Positions 27,321-36,839 are shown, numbered from the stretch's first letter. The stretch is 64,000 nt of DNA from Akkermansia biwaensis (GCF_026072915.1 NZ_AP025943.1:2170001-2234000); one strand, 5' to 3'. Notes: generated by a model not told the origin, from the letters alone. Numbers and translations: made by a program.

Positions 27321-27709
27321 GGCTTCCCCATTATTGACAGGGATCTTCCTTCATGCCAGAAAAAAATCCCGGATGCGTCCTGCGGGTTCCATTCCCGTTC
27401 CTTTTGGAAAAGGAGGCGGCAAATCCCGTTTTCTTCCCTATCCGGCATGGGAAAAGGGAAGGGGGGCCGCATCCGGATATCATCCTGTGGAGCGCCTCGG
27501 CTATGAACTGGGCTGAAAAAACAATGGACGTCGCGGTTCCTCTGTCTGCACCAGTCGTCATATTGGGGGCCACGGTCCCCAGGAGCCGGGGCAGGCGCGG
27601 CGGGTTCCGGGAGAGGGCAGGAAGCCCGGTCTTTTTCCCGGCTCGGAATGAAGTCCCAGGCAGCATTGCAAAGACTCGGTCACGAAAACAGTACGTCATG
27701 GAAAAGGGA
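27321..27709. other. Intergenic region without a supported gene
   Basis: Gap between the metallophosphoesterase start and the terminator of the carboxynorspermidine gene. The longest frame (122 codons on the minus strand, 27331-27699) is rich in Arg, Pro and Gly with no domain signature, and I do not accept it. It should contain the metallophosphoesterase promoter, but no clear boxes were found. Confidence 0.45.
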
Positions 27710-27747
27710 ATAAAAAGGACCGTCCCTGCCGTGAGGCGGAACGGTCC
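27710..27747 (-). terminator. Rho-independent terminator of the carboxynorspermidine synthase gene
   Basis: On the minus strand GGACCGT (complement of 27741-27747) pairs with ACGGTCC (complement of 27717-27723) around a 17-nt loop, followed by TTTTTATT. It sits 34 bp after the stop of the gene at 27781. Confidence 0.8.
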
Positions 27748-27780
27748 TGAAAAGAGGAAGAAACCGGGAGACGGAGGGAG

Positions 27781-29004
27781 TTACTGGACTTGCAGGTTTT
27801 TCGCCTGTTCTTCCGTGAGTTCGATGCAGTGCCAGGGCAGGCCGCGCTTGTTGAGCTCCTCCATGAACGGATCCGGATCGTTCTGCTCCATGTTGAAGAC
27901 TCCGGCACCGGACCATTTGCCTGTGAGGATCATTTCCGCGCCGATCATGGCGGGAACTCCCGTGGTGTAGGAGATGGCCTGGGAGCCTACTTCCTCAAAG
28001 CATTTTTCGTGGTCGCAAATGTTGTAGATGTACACGGCCTTGAATTTGCCGTCCTTGACGCCGGTGATGACGTTGCCGATGCAGGTTTTTCCCTTGGTCG
28101 TCTTGCCAAGGTCTCCGGGGTCCGGCAGCACGGCTTTCAGGAATTGCAGCGGAATGATTTCCACGCCGTTGTACGTGACCGGGTCAATGCGGGTCATGCC
28201 CACGTTCTGCAGCACTTCCAGGTGCTTGAGGTAGTTCGGGGAGAAGGACATCCAGAATTGCGCCCGGCGGATGGTCGGGATGTGCTTGACCAGGCTTTCC
28301 ATTTCTTCATGGTACATGCGGTAGATTTCATAGGTGCCCACTTCCTGCGGGCAGTTGAAGCTCTGGTGCATGCTCATGGCGGGCGTTTCCCGGAAGGCTC
28401 CGTTTTCCCAGTGGCGGCAGGGGGCCGTCACTTCGCGGATGTTGATTTCCGGGTTGAAATTGGTGGCGAAGGCTTTGCCGTGGTCGCCTCCGTTGACGTC
28501 GATGATGTCCAGCGTGTGGATCTCATCAAAATGGTGTTTGAGCGCCCAGGCCGTGAAGACGTTGGTCACGCCCGGATCAAATCCGGAGCCGAGCAGGGCG
28601 AAGAGCCCGGCCTTGCGGAATTTGTCCTGATAGGCCCACTGCCAGGAGTATTCGAACTTGGCGACGTCCCGGGGCTCGTAATTGGCGGTGTCCAGATAGT
28701 TGACGCCCGTTTCCAGGCAGGCGTCCATCAGCGCCAGGTCCTGGTAGGGAAGCGCCACATTGATGAGCAATTGCGGTTTTACCTCGCGGATCAGGGCCGC
28801 GGTGGCGTCCACGTCGTCGGCATTCACGGCGTGCGTGGTGATGCTGATGCCCGTTCTGGCGCGCACATCTTCCGCAATGGCGTCGCATTTGCTTTTCGTA
28901 CGGGATGCCAGATGAATGTTTTGAAAGATGTCCGGCAGTTGCGCGCATTTATTGGCTACCACATGGCCTACGCCGCCTGCTCCGATGATTAAAACCGTAT
29001 TCAT
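27781..29004 (-). CDS. Carboxynorspermidine synthase (saccharopine dehydrogenase family)
   Basis: A 407-residue NAD(P)-dependent enzyme. The Rossmann loop GAGGVGHV is at residues 8-15. Further family features are LPYQDLALMDACLETGVNYLDTAN-type sequence (near 92-115), GFDPGVTNVF and VNGGDHG. The family forms carboxynorspermidine or carboxyspermidine by reductive condensation with aspartate semialdehyde, an alternative polyamine route common in gut bacteria. The open frame extends 25 codons upstream, but MNTVLIIGAGGVG at 29004 is the natural start. A matching decarboxylase is not in the window. A terminator follows. Confidence 0.88.
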   Translation of the reverse strand: MNTVLIIGAGGVGHVVANKCAQLPDIFQNIHLASRTKSKCDAIAEDVRARTGISITTHAVNADDVDATAALIREVKPQLLINVALPYQDLALMDACLETGVNYLDTANYEPRDVAKFEYSWQWAYQDKFRKAGLFALLGSGFDPGVTNVFTAWALKHHFDEIHTLDIIDVNGGDHGKAFATNFNPEINIREVTAPCRHWENGAFRETPAMSMHQSFNCPQEVGTYEIYRMYHEEMESLVKHIPTIRRAQFWMSFSPNYLKHLEVLQNVGMTRIDPVTYNGVEIIPLQFLKAVLPDPGDLGKTTKGKTCIGNVITGVKDGKFKAVYIYNICDHEKCFEEVGSQAISYTTGVPAMIGAEMILTGKWSGAGVFNMEQNDPDPFMEELNKRGLPWHCIELTEEQAKNLQVQ

Positions 29005-29140
29005 AACAGGTCCAGTACATAAGGGAAAAGAGGCCGAAAGGCAATCCCGGAATTGGTGCAATAGTGTCACTCCTTCCATGTTGCCGGGAGAGCCGGTTCC
29101 AATGAAAGCCGTCTTTTGCCTTACAAGGTGGCGGATGTGG

Positions 29141-29168
29141 CATTTTGGATATTTTCCAAAAATGATTG
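29141..29168. repeat. Upstream element shared by the two thioredoxin-like genes (copy 1)
   Basis: CATTTTGGATATTTTCCAAA at 29141 and the next 8 nt match 30457-30484 at 26 of 28 positions. Each lies about 50-80 bp before the ATG of a thioredoxin-like paralogue. The duplication therefore included upstream DNA, and its conservation hints at a regulatory role. Confidence 0.6.
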
Positions 29169-29218
29169 GTATGAAGATTGACAGACGGCAGGCGCCGTCT
29201 TAATGTGAAATCCTGGCC

Positions 29219-30183
29219 ATGATCAGACAAATTCTGCCGATAATTGCCGCCGCCTGCATGGCGCCCTGCCTTGCCGCAGAGGGGTGGCTGACCGATATGG
29301 ACGCCGCCAGGAAGGAAGCCGCCGAACGGAAGAAGAATCTGATGATCGAGTTCACCGGCTCCGACTGGTGCGCTCCCTGCATGCAGCTCCGAGCCAATGT
29401 ACTCACCAAGCCGGATTTCCAGCAAGAGGCCAGGAAAAACTTCGTGCTGCTGGAGCTGGATTATCCGCGCAGGAAGAAACAGTCCGCTGAAGTGAAGGCG
29501 GCCAACCGGAAGCTTGCCGAACAGTACGGCGTGACGAGTTTCCCGACCATAGTGTTTGCGGATGCTTCCGGCAAGCCCTTCGGCGGCTTTGTGGGCGGAA
29601 GGCCCAGGGAAGACGTGATGAAAGCCATGCAGGACGCCTTGAAGAACAAGGAGGCTCTCCAGATGGTGGAAGCTGAGGTTGCGAAGGCTTCCACGGATGA
29701 AGCCAGGGCCGTGGCCCTGATGGAAGTGTTCAAGCTGGCTCCCAGGGATTATGTGGACAATTTCTACGGTGACGTGAAAGCGGAAATCAAGAAGCTGGAC
29801 AAGGACGACAAGTCCGGTCTGAAGGCTGCGGACATCCGTGCCGCCCGGCTCCAGAAGGAACGGAAGGACGTGCAGGATTACCTGACCGGCAAGATGACGG
29901 CCAAGACTCCCTCCGCTGAGTCTCTCCAAGCGATCAGGGCTTATCCCGACCGTACAAGCTTCTTCCGGAACCCCGGCAGGATTTAATGATGGAGGAGTTC
30001 CGCGCCTACCTGGATTCCACCGGTGACGTGGACGGCGCCGTATTGATGTTGGACAAGGTGGTGGAGCTGGCTCCCGATACGGAAACCGGACGGTACGCTT
30101 CTCTCTTCAAAATTGGAATCCTTGCCAACAAGGACCGTGTCAAGGCCCGGGTTGACGCGGACAGAAAGAAGCAGGACAAATAA
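29219..30183 (+). pseudogene. Thioredoxin-like periplasmic protein, copy 1, single-base frameshift
   Basis: Codons 1-244 are closely similar to the intact copy at 30534: signal peptide, WLTDMDAA, and a thioredoxin motif DWCAPC (Cys51/Cys54). At 29953/29954 the intact copy reads CGTGACAAG, while this copy reads CGTACAAG. The missing G throws the frame into GRI-stop at 29986. Restoring one base gives an uninterrupted continuation (DKLLPEPRQDLMMEEF and on to KKQDK, stop at 30181-30183). As it stands it would encode a 255-residue protein lacking the C-terminal helical repeat region. The lesion is either a real recent mutation or a base-call error. A terminator follows. Confidence 0.85.
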
Positions 30184-30213
30184 TTGTTTTCTTTTCCCGC
30201 TCCGGAAGATTGC

Positions 30214-30243
30214 CCCGCAACGTCCGCGTTCCTGCGGGTTTTT
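30214..30243 (+). terminator. Terminator after thioredoxin-like copy 1
   Basis: CCCGCA (30214-30219) pairs with TGCGGG (30233-30238) across a 13-nt loop, followed by TTTTT. The stem is one of a duplicated pair; the equivalent hairpin after copy 2 is longer. Confidence 0.75.
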
Positions 30244-30533
30244 GCTATGGGGTGCGGTGTGCATGCCTCCCGATTCTTTCTTGCGGAAAATGAAGGAAAT
30301 AGCCTGTGGATGGGGGCCTGGATTGTCCTGAAAACAGGAGATACGCCGGAAAGGTATGGCATTGGATTGCCGCAGGGGCTGTTCCGGAGGAAAGAGAAGG
30401 ATGGCGTTTGATGGCCGTATTTGGCCCGTCTGTCATTTTAACCGGATATGATGCGCCATTTTGGATGTTTTCTAAAAATGATTGAACGGGAGATTGACGG
30501 CGCGTGTCCGACCCTTCAATATTAATTGTAGCT
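30244..30533. other. Spacer between the two thioredoxin-like copies
   Basis: Sequence between the copy 1 terminator and the copy 2 ATG. It contains the second copy of the conserved upstream element (30457-30484), so copy 2 probably has its own promoter. No credible gene is seen here; the minus-strand frames are antisense to the paralogue. Confidence 0.5.
30457..30484. repeat. Upstream element shared by the two thioredoxin-like genes (copy 2)
   Basis: CATTTTGGATGTTTTCTAAA at 30457 plus 8 nt, two mismatches from the copy at 29141. It lies 50-77 bp before the ATG of copy 2, at the same relative place as in copy 1. Confidence 0.6.
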
Positions 30534-31499
30534 ATGATTAGACAAATTCTGCCAATAGTTGTTGCCGCCTGCATCGCACCCTGCTTTGCCGCGGAGGGGT
30601 GGCTGACCGATATGGACGCCGCCAAGAAGGAAGCTGCCGAACAGAAGAAGGACCTGATGATCGAGTTCACCGGCTCCGACTGGTGCCCGCCCTGCATGCA
30701 GCTCCGCGCCAATGTGTTCAGCAAGCCTGATTTCCAGAAGGAGGCCCAGAAGAACTTTGTGCTGCTGGAGCTGGATTATCCGCGCAGCAAGGAACAGTCC
30801 GCTGAAGTGAAGGCGGCCAACCAGAAGCTTGCCGAACAGTACGGCGTGACGGGTTTCCCGACCGTGGTGTTTGCGGATGCTTCCGGCAAGCCCTTCGGCG
30901 GCTTTGTGGGCGGAAGGCCCAGGGAAGACGTGATGAAAGCCATGCAGGACGCCCTGAAGAACAAGGAAGCCCTTCAGGCGGCGGAAGCCAACGTTGCGAA
31001 GGCTTCCACGGATGAAGCCAAGGTTGCCGCGCTGATGGAAGTGCTCAAGCTGGCTCCCAAGGATTATGTGGATAATTTCTACGGTGACGTGAAGGCGGAA
31101 ATCAAGAAGCTGGACAAGGACGACAAGTCCGGCCTGAAGGCTGCGGACGCCCACGCCGACCAGCTCAAGAAAGAACAGAAGGAAGTGCAGGATTACCTGG
31201 CCGGCAAGATGACGGCCAATACCACGCCCGCCGAAGCCCTTCAGGTGGTCAAGTCCTATCCCAACCGTGACAAGCTCCTTCCGGAAACCCAGCAGGAATT
31301 GCTGATGATGGAATTCGGCACTTTCCTGAATTCCACCGGTGATGTGGACGGCGCCGTGCTGATCCTGGACAAGGTCGCGGAATTGAAGCCGGGTACGGAA
31401 GCGGGCCAGCAGGCTCCCCGCATCAAGGCCGGAATTCTTGCCAACAAGGACCGGATCAAGGCCCAGATTGAAGCTGCCAAAAAGGCTCAGAACAAGTAA
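30534..31499 (+). CDS. Thioredoxin-like periplasmic protein, copy 2 (intact)
   Basis: A 321-residue exported protein with a signal peptide ending near CFAAEG. A thioredoxin fold follows, with active site DWCPPC (Cys51/Cys54) and a cis-proline in GVTGFPTVVF. The C-terminal half (about 150-321) is a charged helical region with no domain I recognise. The CxxC pair suggests disulfide reduction or exchange in the periplasm. Copy 1 upstream is a tandem paralogue with a frameshift. The frame extends 10 codons upstream, but ATG 30534 aligns with the copy 1 start. A strong terminator follows. Confidence 0.85.
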   Translation: MIRQILPIVVAACIAPCFAAEGWLTDMDAAKKEAAEQKKDLMIEFTGSDWCPPCMQLRANVFSKPDFQKEAQKNFVLLELDYPRSKEQSAEVKAANQKLAEQYGVTGFPTVVFADASGKPFGGFVGGRPREDVMKAMQDALKNKEALQAAEANVAKASTDEAKVAALMEVLKLAPKDYVDNFYGDVKAEIKKLDKDDKSGLKAADAHADQLKKEQKEVQDYLAGKMTANTTPAEALQVVKSYPNRDKLLPETQQELLMMEFGTFLNSTGDVDGAVLILDKVAELKPGTEAGQQAPRIKAGILANKDRIKAQIEAAKKAQNK

Positions 31500-31536
31500 G
31501 CTGACACTGCTTTTTCCCTCCTGATACGGAGGACTG

Positions 31537-31572
31537 CCCCGCAACGGCCCGCATGGCCCTTGCGGGGTTTTT
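31537..31572 (+). terminator. Terminator after thioredoxin-like copy 2
   Basis: CCCCGCAA (31537-31544) pairs with TTGCGGGG (31560-31567), loop 15 nt, then TTTTTC. Confidence 0.88.
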
Positions 31573-31715
31573 CATGCCTGCAGAAGCCGCTTTGCGGGAA
31601 CAAGGCGGAAGAAACCGGTCATGTTGCGGGAATATTGCCCCTTCCGTTGCTTTGACCGTTCCTCGCAGGAGATGGAAAGCGGGACGGAAGGCGCCCCCAT
31701 GAGTCTCCGGGAAGA

Positions 31716-31749
31716 ATAAAAGCCGGCCCCGGATGATACCGGGACCGGC
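31716..31749 (-). terminator. Terminator of the fucosidase gene
   Basis: On the minus strand GCCGGTCCCGG pairs with CCGGGGCCGGC (11 bp with one G:U-type mismatch) across a 6-nt loop, followed by TTTTATTCTT. It lies about 40 bp after the GH29 stop. Confidence 0.85.
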
Positions 31750-31785
31750 CTGCTGCCTTGTCTGTTTTCTGATGAAAAAGAGCGG

Positions 31786-33915
31786 TTATTGAAGCTTGAT
31801 GACGGTATCCCACTTGTCCCAGGACATGCCTGCGGGGAGCGTGATTTTGTACTGGCCGTCTTCTTTTTCCAGCTTGGCTTCCTTTCCGTTGAACGTCCCG
31901 TCCGCGATTACGGTCGCCTTGGTAAATTTCTCGCCGATATCCTTGATGAGCAGAGGTTCGGAACCTTTCAGCTCTTTTCCTTTCTGCGCAATCAGGGGAC
32001 TGACGTGAAGGTAAACGGTTTTTTTGCCGTTGCGGTTTGTTTTGTAGCAGCTTCCGCCCCAGGGCATGTTTTTGTAGGGGCCGCCGCGCGTGCCGTAGAT
32101 AGCCTCACGGTAGGGGGCGATCCACTTGCCCATGGCCAGGAAGGTGTTCGCCTGTTCGGGGACGAAGGTGCCCAGCGGCGTCGGCCCGATGTTGTAGAGC
32201 AGGTTTCCGTCCTTGACTGTGTTGTTGATGAGGAATTTGATGGATTCTTCCACGGGCTTGACTTTGGCCTTGGAGGTGTAGGACCAGTTGCCCGTCCAGC
32301 GGGTGCCGGGAATGTCGGCCACGGTCATGCAGCTCTCCCATGGGGTTTTGTCGTTGAACGGCCCCAGCTTGCATTCCGGAGTCAGGAAATCGCCTTTCAG
32401 GTCTTCCGCCAGGGGGCCCTTGTTGCCGCCCCTGGTGCCGTTCATGCGGTTGTTGATCAGAATGTCGGGCTGGTATTGCTTGATGCGGCGGATCATGGTG
32501 CGGGGGTCCCACTGATTGAGGGAGCTGCTGCCCAGGCTGTCGAACCAGAGGATGTCCACCTGCCCGTAGCGGGTGAGCAGTTCGCTGATTTGGCCGAAGT
32601 AATATTCCAGATAGCGGTAGTGCTGGTTGGTCAGGTAGTAGGGATTGTACCAGTCCCGCCCGGAGTAGTAGAAGCCCAGTTTAAGTCCGGCCGCGTGCAC
32701 CGCCGCCGCAAACTGTCCCACGATGTCCTTGCCGTAGGGGGTATTGGCGATGGTGAACGTATCGTAGGCGGAGGGGAAGTTGCTGAAACTGTCGTGGTGC
32801 TTGCTCGTCAGCACTGCATATTTCATGCCGCTTTTCCTGGCGACGGACATCCATTTTTTGGGGTCGTACTGTTTGGGGTTGAAACGGCGGTAGGTGGAAT
32901 CGTATTCGAAGTCCATGACGTTCTTCTTGCCGCTGTTGCTGTCAAAGGGGCGGGCGGCATTGCGTTCCCAGCTGATTTCCCGTTCCAGCAGGGAGGAAGG
33001 GTTCCAGTGGATGAACATGCCGAATTTGGCGTCGCGGAACCACTGAATCTGTTCGTCATTGGCCTTGAAGTCGAAGAGTCGGTTAATGGCTTCATTGACC
33101 AGGTCGCGGTCCCTGACCGGGGAGAAGATGTCCTTCTCCGGAGTGAAGATCACCAGGCCCTCGGCCATGGGTTGAAGCCGGAAATTGGGCACGGGGGCTT
33201 TTTCCTTGTCTCCCTGCCAGAGGTTGAGTTTCAGCGCCCTGGCTGCGTTGCCTATTTCGTAGGCTTTCTGGCCTCCCGCTTCCTCCATGATTTCGTCCGG
33301 AAGTTCCTTCTTGAAAACGGCTTGAACAAAAGGCTGGTTTATATAGATTTTCCCGTTTTCCCGGAAGGGCCGGATATCTTCCGGGAGGGGTACCCGTTCG
33401 TTGTTGACCATGGCGTAGGGGGAGCCGTGGAGCTTGCCGGTTTCCACGGTGAAATAGACGGCATCCCTGAGTTTTTCCGACAGTTCCTTCTGAAGGGCGT
33501 CCACGTTTTCCTGGTAGGTATTGGCGGGATCGAAGCGGTTATTAATGCTTTCCGCCTGCTTTTCCGTGATCACCGGGCCTATCCACGGACTGGCAATGGC
33601 GTCTTTCGTGCCGCTGCCCACGATGATGCGGAAGTACTGGCCCGCGTCCTTGTCCGTCAGCGTGTAGGATTCCTTGTCCTTTCCCTGCTGGACAAGAACG
33701 GGTTTGCCGTTTCTCGAATCGCTTTTTTCCCAGCGGATGACGGGGCTGGCAGGTTCGTCGTCCAGGGTGCTGTAGCGGCTTTCCAGCGTGGTTCCCGTTA
33801 TTTCTTCCCCATCGATCCAGGCCCTGAGCCAGGGAGCCGTGTCCGCCGCCGCCGCCATGGAGGCGCCTGCAAGCAGGGCCAGGAGGCAAAACAGATGATG
33901 TTTGAATTGAAACAT
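31786..33915 (-). CDS. Secreted alpha-L-fucosidase (GH29)
   Basis: A 709-residue protein with a signal peptide (about 1-23, ending AAA). The N-terminal 270 residues are a non-catalytic region. The GH29 barrel follows, starting near FRDAKFGMFIHW, with YAVLTSKHHDSF and the nucleophile Asp459 in VDILWFDSLG. A C-terminal beta domain closes the protein. It removes fucose from mucin or milk-type glycans outside the inner membrane. The N-terminal extension is longer than in typical GH29 enzymes (about 450-550 residues). It is monocistronic, with its own terminator, and divergent from the Opp operon. Confidence 0.92.
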   Translation of the reverse strand: MFQFKHHLFCLLALLAGASMAAAADTAPWLRAWIDGEEITGTTLESRYSTLDDEPASPVIRWEKSDSRNGKPVLVQQGKDKESYTLTDKDAGQYFRIIVGSGTKDAIASPWIGPVITEKQAESINNRFDPANTYQENVDALQKELSEKLRDAVYFTVETGKLHGSPYAMVNNERVPLPEDIRPFRENGKIYINQPFVQAVFKKELPDEIMEEAGGQKAYEIGNAARALKLNLWQGDKEKAPVPNFRLQPMAEGLVIFTPEKDIFSPVRDRDLVNEAINRLFDFKANDEQIQWFRDAKFGMFIHWNPSSLLEREISWERNAARPFDSNSGKKNVMDFEYDSTYRRFNPKQYDPKKWMSVARKSGMKYAVLTSKHHDSFSNFPSAYDTFTIANTPYGKDIVGQFAAAVHAAGLKLGFYYSGRDWYNPYYLTNQHYRYLEYYFGQISELLTRYGQVDILWFDSLGSSSLNQWDPRTMIRRIKQYQPDILINNRMNGTRGGNKGPLAEDLKGDFLTPECKLGPFNDKTPWESCMTVADIPGTRWTGNWSYTSKAKVKPVEESIKFLINNTVKDGNLLYNIGPTPLGTFVPEQANTFLAMGKWIAPYREAIYGTRGGPYKNMPWGGSCYKTNRNGKKTVYLHVSPLIAQKGKELKGSEPLLIKDIGEKFTKATVIADGTFNGKEAKLEKEDGQYKITLPAGMSWDKWDTVIKLQ

Positions 33916-34059
33916 GGAAAAATGGTAGGGAAGTATTCGGGGGAAAGCCAGTTTGGAGTGCTGGCGACCAGGAAAAGACCAGAATCACGGCAGTCCGCAA
34001 AGTGAATTTCTTTCAGGTGAAATCTTGCGCGGAAAGCGGAAACCTGACAGAATCCGGCC

Positions 34060-35919
34060 ATGCGCCTGTTCATGATTTTCTGCGTGGTGTTCCTGCTTGC
34101 AGGGTGCGACACGCGTACCAGCGTGGAACGGGCGCAGGAAGACGGAATCCTGATTGTGGGCAATAACACGGAGCCCCAGAGTTTTGACCCGCACGTAGCC
34201 ACCTCCGTTTCCGACTTCAAGATCATCAATGCCGTGATGGAGGGGCTGCTGCGCGGGGATTCCCGGAAGGATTCCGTTTTTCATCCCGCCGTGGCGGAAT
34301 CATGGATGCACAATCCGGGAGCGGACGTATGGCGGTTTTCCCTGCGGAAGGATGCCGTGTGGAGCGACGGGACTCCGCTGACGGCCCATGACTTCGTGTA
34401 TGCCTACCACCGCCTGCTGCATCCGGAGTTCGGAGGCAGGTATGCGGACATGCTTTATCCCCTGAAGAATGCGGAGGCGTACAACAGGAATTTCCGCAGT
34501 CTGATTTTATGCGGTCCCGGCTCCGCGTTTGCCGCGGAATACGGGCTGGATGCGGCCCTGCTGGACCGCGTGGACTGGAAGAAGCTGGACGGCATGGATG
34601 CCCCGGAACTGAAAGAACTGGCCCGGGAGCCGTCCCTGATGGAATGGCCCGCCGGAATGCCGCCGGATGCCGCAAAACGGATGGCGGCCATCGTGCTGGA
34701 AGACGTCCGTGCCGGACGCCCTGATTTGTGGTATGCCGCACATGTGGGTGCGCGCGCCGTGGACGACCATACCCTGGAGCTGGCGATGCGCTCCCCGATG
34801 CCCCAGCTTCCCCTGCTGCTTCTGCACTGCACCTGGTTTCCGGTCCCCCGCCATGCGGTGGAGGCCCATGGAGGCATGCTGAGCCGCGCGGGGGCATGGA
34901 CCAGGCCCGGAGCGGCCGTGGGCAACGGCCCCTTCGTGATGGCGGAGCACCGTTTCAATGACTATGTGGAGGTGAGGCGGAATCCCCGGTACCGGAATGC
35001 CGCGGCGGTCCGCCTGAACGGAGTCCGCTTTCTTCCCACCGTGAACGGATTTACGGAAACTCGCATGTTTTTCAACGGCAAGATGCACGTGACCAACAAC
35101 GTGCCGCCGGAGATGACGGCATACGCACGGGAGCGCGGCGGGGCGGACTTCTGCCAGGACGATTATTACGTGACTATTTTTTACCGGCTGAATACCGGGC
35201 ACGGGCCGTTGAAGGACGCCCGCGTGCGGAAGGCCCTCTCCATGGCCGTGGACAGGGAGGCGCTGGTGCGGGACGTGGTGTGCGGGGGAGGGCAGTCGTG
35301 CTTCGGCTTCACGCCGGACGGCGCGGGGTACAGCACGCCGCACGGCGTGGAATTCAATCCGGAAAAGGCGCGCGCCCTGCTGGCGGAGGCCGGGTTTCCC
35401 GGTGGGGAGGGATTTCCCCGGCTGGAATTGATGACTACTTCCCGCGAGGTGCAGAAGACGATGGCGGAGGCCATCCAGGGCATGTGGAAAAAGTACCTGG
35501 GGATTCATGTGGAGATACGTTCCTGTGAATGGACCGCCTACAAATTCGCCCAGAATTCCATGCAGTATGATTTGAGTTCCTCCTCCTGGTCCGGGGATTA
35601 CCTGGACCCGTCCAGCTTTCTGGATTTGTGGAGCGCCGCTTCCGGCAACAACAACACGGGCTGGTCACATCCGGAATATGAACGCCTGCTGGCGGAAAGC
35701 CGGGCCACGGGGGACCAGACAAAGCGCATGGCCCTGCTGGCCCGCGCGGAAGCCCTGATGCTGTCGGAATCCCCGGTGATTCCGCTGTACTGGGCCAGGC
35801 GCTCCTACCTGAAGAGGCCGGAGGTGCAGGGCTGGCATCCTCTCCTGCTGGACAACCATTTGTTTGAAGACATCAGCCTGCGCGCCTCGCAGGCCGCAGG
35901 AAAGGGGGAACAGCCGTGA
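34060..35919 (+). CDS. oppA: Oligopeptide ABC transporter substrate-binding lipoprotein
   Basis: A 619-residue solute-binding protein of the OppA/DppA cluster C family. The signal MRLFMIFCVVFLLAGC ends in a lipobox, so it is a periplasmic lipoprotein. Family marks are NTEPQSFDPH near the mature start, VWRFSLRKDAVWSDGTPLTAHDF-type sequence (near 85-110) and VRKALSMAVDREALV in the second lobe. It probably captures peptides. It overlaps the permease gene oppB by 4 bp. The symbol reflects family, not a proven substrate. Confidence 0.88.
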   Translation: MRLFMIFCVVFLLAGCDTRTSVERAQEDGILIVGNNTEPQSFDPHVATSVSDFKIINAVMEGLLRGDSRKDSVFHPAVAESWMHNPGADVWRFSLRKDAVWSDGTPLTAHDFVYAYHRLLHPEFGGRYADMLYPLKNAEAYNRNFRSLILCGPGSAFAAEYGLDAALLDRVDWKKLDGMDAPELKELAREPSLMEWPAGMPPDAAKRMAAIVLEDVRAGRPDLWYAAHVGARAVDDHTLELAMRSPMPQLPLLLLHCTWFPVPRHAVEAHGGMLSRAGAWTRPGAAVGNGPFVMAEHRFNDYVEVRRNPRYRNAAAVRLNGVRFLPTVNGFTETRMFFNGKMHVTNNVPPEMTAYARERGGADFCQDDYYVTIFYRLNTGHGPLKDARVRKALSMAVDREALVRDVVCGGGQSCFGFTPDGAGYSTPHGVEFNPEKARALLAEAGFPGGEGFPRLELMTTSREVQKTMAEAIQGMWKKYLGIHVEIRSCEWTAYKFAQNSMQYDLSSSSWSGDYLDPSSFLDLWSAASGNNNTGWSHPEYERLLAESRATGDQTKRMALLARAEALMLSESPVIPLYWARRSYLKRPEVQGWHPLLLDNHLFEDISLRASQAAGKGEQP

Positions 35920-36839
35920 CCAGGATGATCCTGAAACGCATGGGGCAGGGGATTCTGGTCCTTTTTGTGCTGGAAACGGTGACGTTCTTCCTGATCCGCA
36001 TGCTCCCCGGCCATCCCTTCATGGGGGAAAAGAAGCTGCCCGAACACGTTCTGCACCAGTTGCAGGCCAGTTACGGACTGGACCAGAGCGCCCTTGTCCA
36101 GTACGGGCGCTATTGGTGGAACATGCTGGCCCACGGCGATCTGGGGCCTTCCCTGGTGAAGGAGGGCATCAGCGTGGCAGACATGATCGGGCAGTCCTTC
36201 CCGGTTTCCCTCCAGCTGGGCGTCCTCGGCATGGTGATTTCCATCATGGTGGGAATTCCCGCCGGCATTCTGGGGGCTCTGTATAAAAACCGCTGGATTG
36301 ACTGGTGGGTGATGCTGGTGTCCATGGCGGGCATCTGCATTCCCGCCTTCGTCGTGGCTCCGCTGCTGGGCGTGGGACTGGGCATGCACGTGCCCGGCCT
36401 GAGCGTGGCGGGGTGGGACTCCCCCGGCTGCGTGCTGCTGCCTGCCCTGACGCTGGGGCTCGTGAACGCCGCCTACCTGGCCCGGTTGACGCGCGGCGGC
36501 ATGCTTGAAGTTCTGGGGCAGGATTTTGTCAGGACGGCCCGCGCCAAGGGGGCGGGGCCTTTCCGGGTGGTCTGGAAGCACGCCCTGCGCGGCGGCCTGA
36601 TTCCGGCCATTTCCTACCTGGGGCCGGCTTTTGCCGCCATGATTACCGGCTCCTTCGTGGTGGAAACCTGTTTTCAGGTGCCCGGCATGGGCCAGCACTT
36701 CGTGAACGCCACCACGGACCGGGACTATTTCCTCATCCAGGGGCTGGTATTGTTTTACGGCATTCTGATCGTCGCGGCCAATCTGGCCGTGGACCTGGTG
36801 CAGATGGCCGTCAACCCGAGACTGAGAGCGGAGTCATGA
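35916..36839 (+). CDS. oppB: Oligopeptide ABC transporter permease, OppB type
   Basis: A 307-residue inner-membrane permease with six hydrophobic segments. The EAA-type coupling loop is ARAKGAGPFRVVWKHALRG, and the LPGHPF motif follows the first helix. GTG 35916 overlaps the oppA stop and sits about 7 bp after a GGGGG purine stretch, so it is preferred to the ATG at 35925. It pairs with oppC immediately downstream (ATGA overlap). Confidence 0.9.
   Translation: MTRMILKRMGQGILVLFVLETVTFFLIRMLPGHPFMGEKKLPEHVLHQLQASYGLDQSALVQYGRYWWNMLAHGDLGPSLVKEGISVADMIGQSFPVSLQLGVLGMVISIMVGIPAGILGALYKNRWIDWWVMLVSMAGICIPAFVVAPLLGVGLGMHVPGLSVAGWDSPGCVLLPALTLGLVNAAYLARLTRGGMLEVLGQDFVRTARAKGAGPFRVVWKHALRGGLIPAISYLGPAFAAMITGSFVVETCFQVPGMGQHFVNATTDRDYFLIQGLVLFYGILIVAANLAVDLVQMAVNPRLRAES

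Noticed and set aside
26160-27506. Plus-strand 448-codon frame over the metallophosphoesterase
   Set aside because: It is antisense to a gene with complete catalytic motifs and a signal peptide; the antisense product is Gly/Val/His rich with no domain.
27331-27699. Minus-strand 122-codon frame upstream of the metallophosphoesterase
   Set aside because: Biased composition, no motif, no start signal.
31789-34005. Plus-strand 738-codon frame opposite the fucosidase
   Set aside because: Long antisense frames are expected in GC-rich genes. The minus strand has a clear GH29 domain and terminator.
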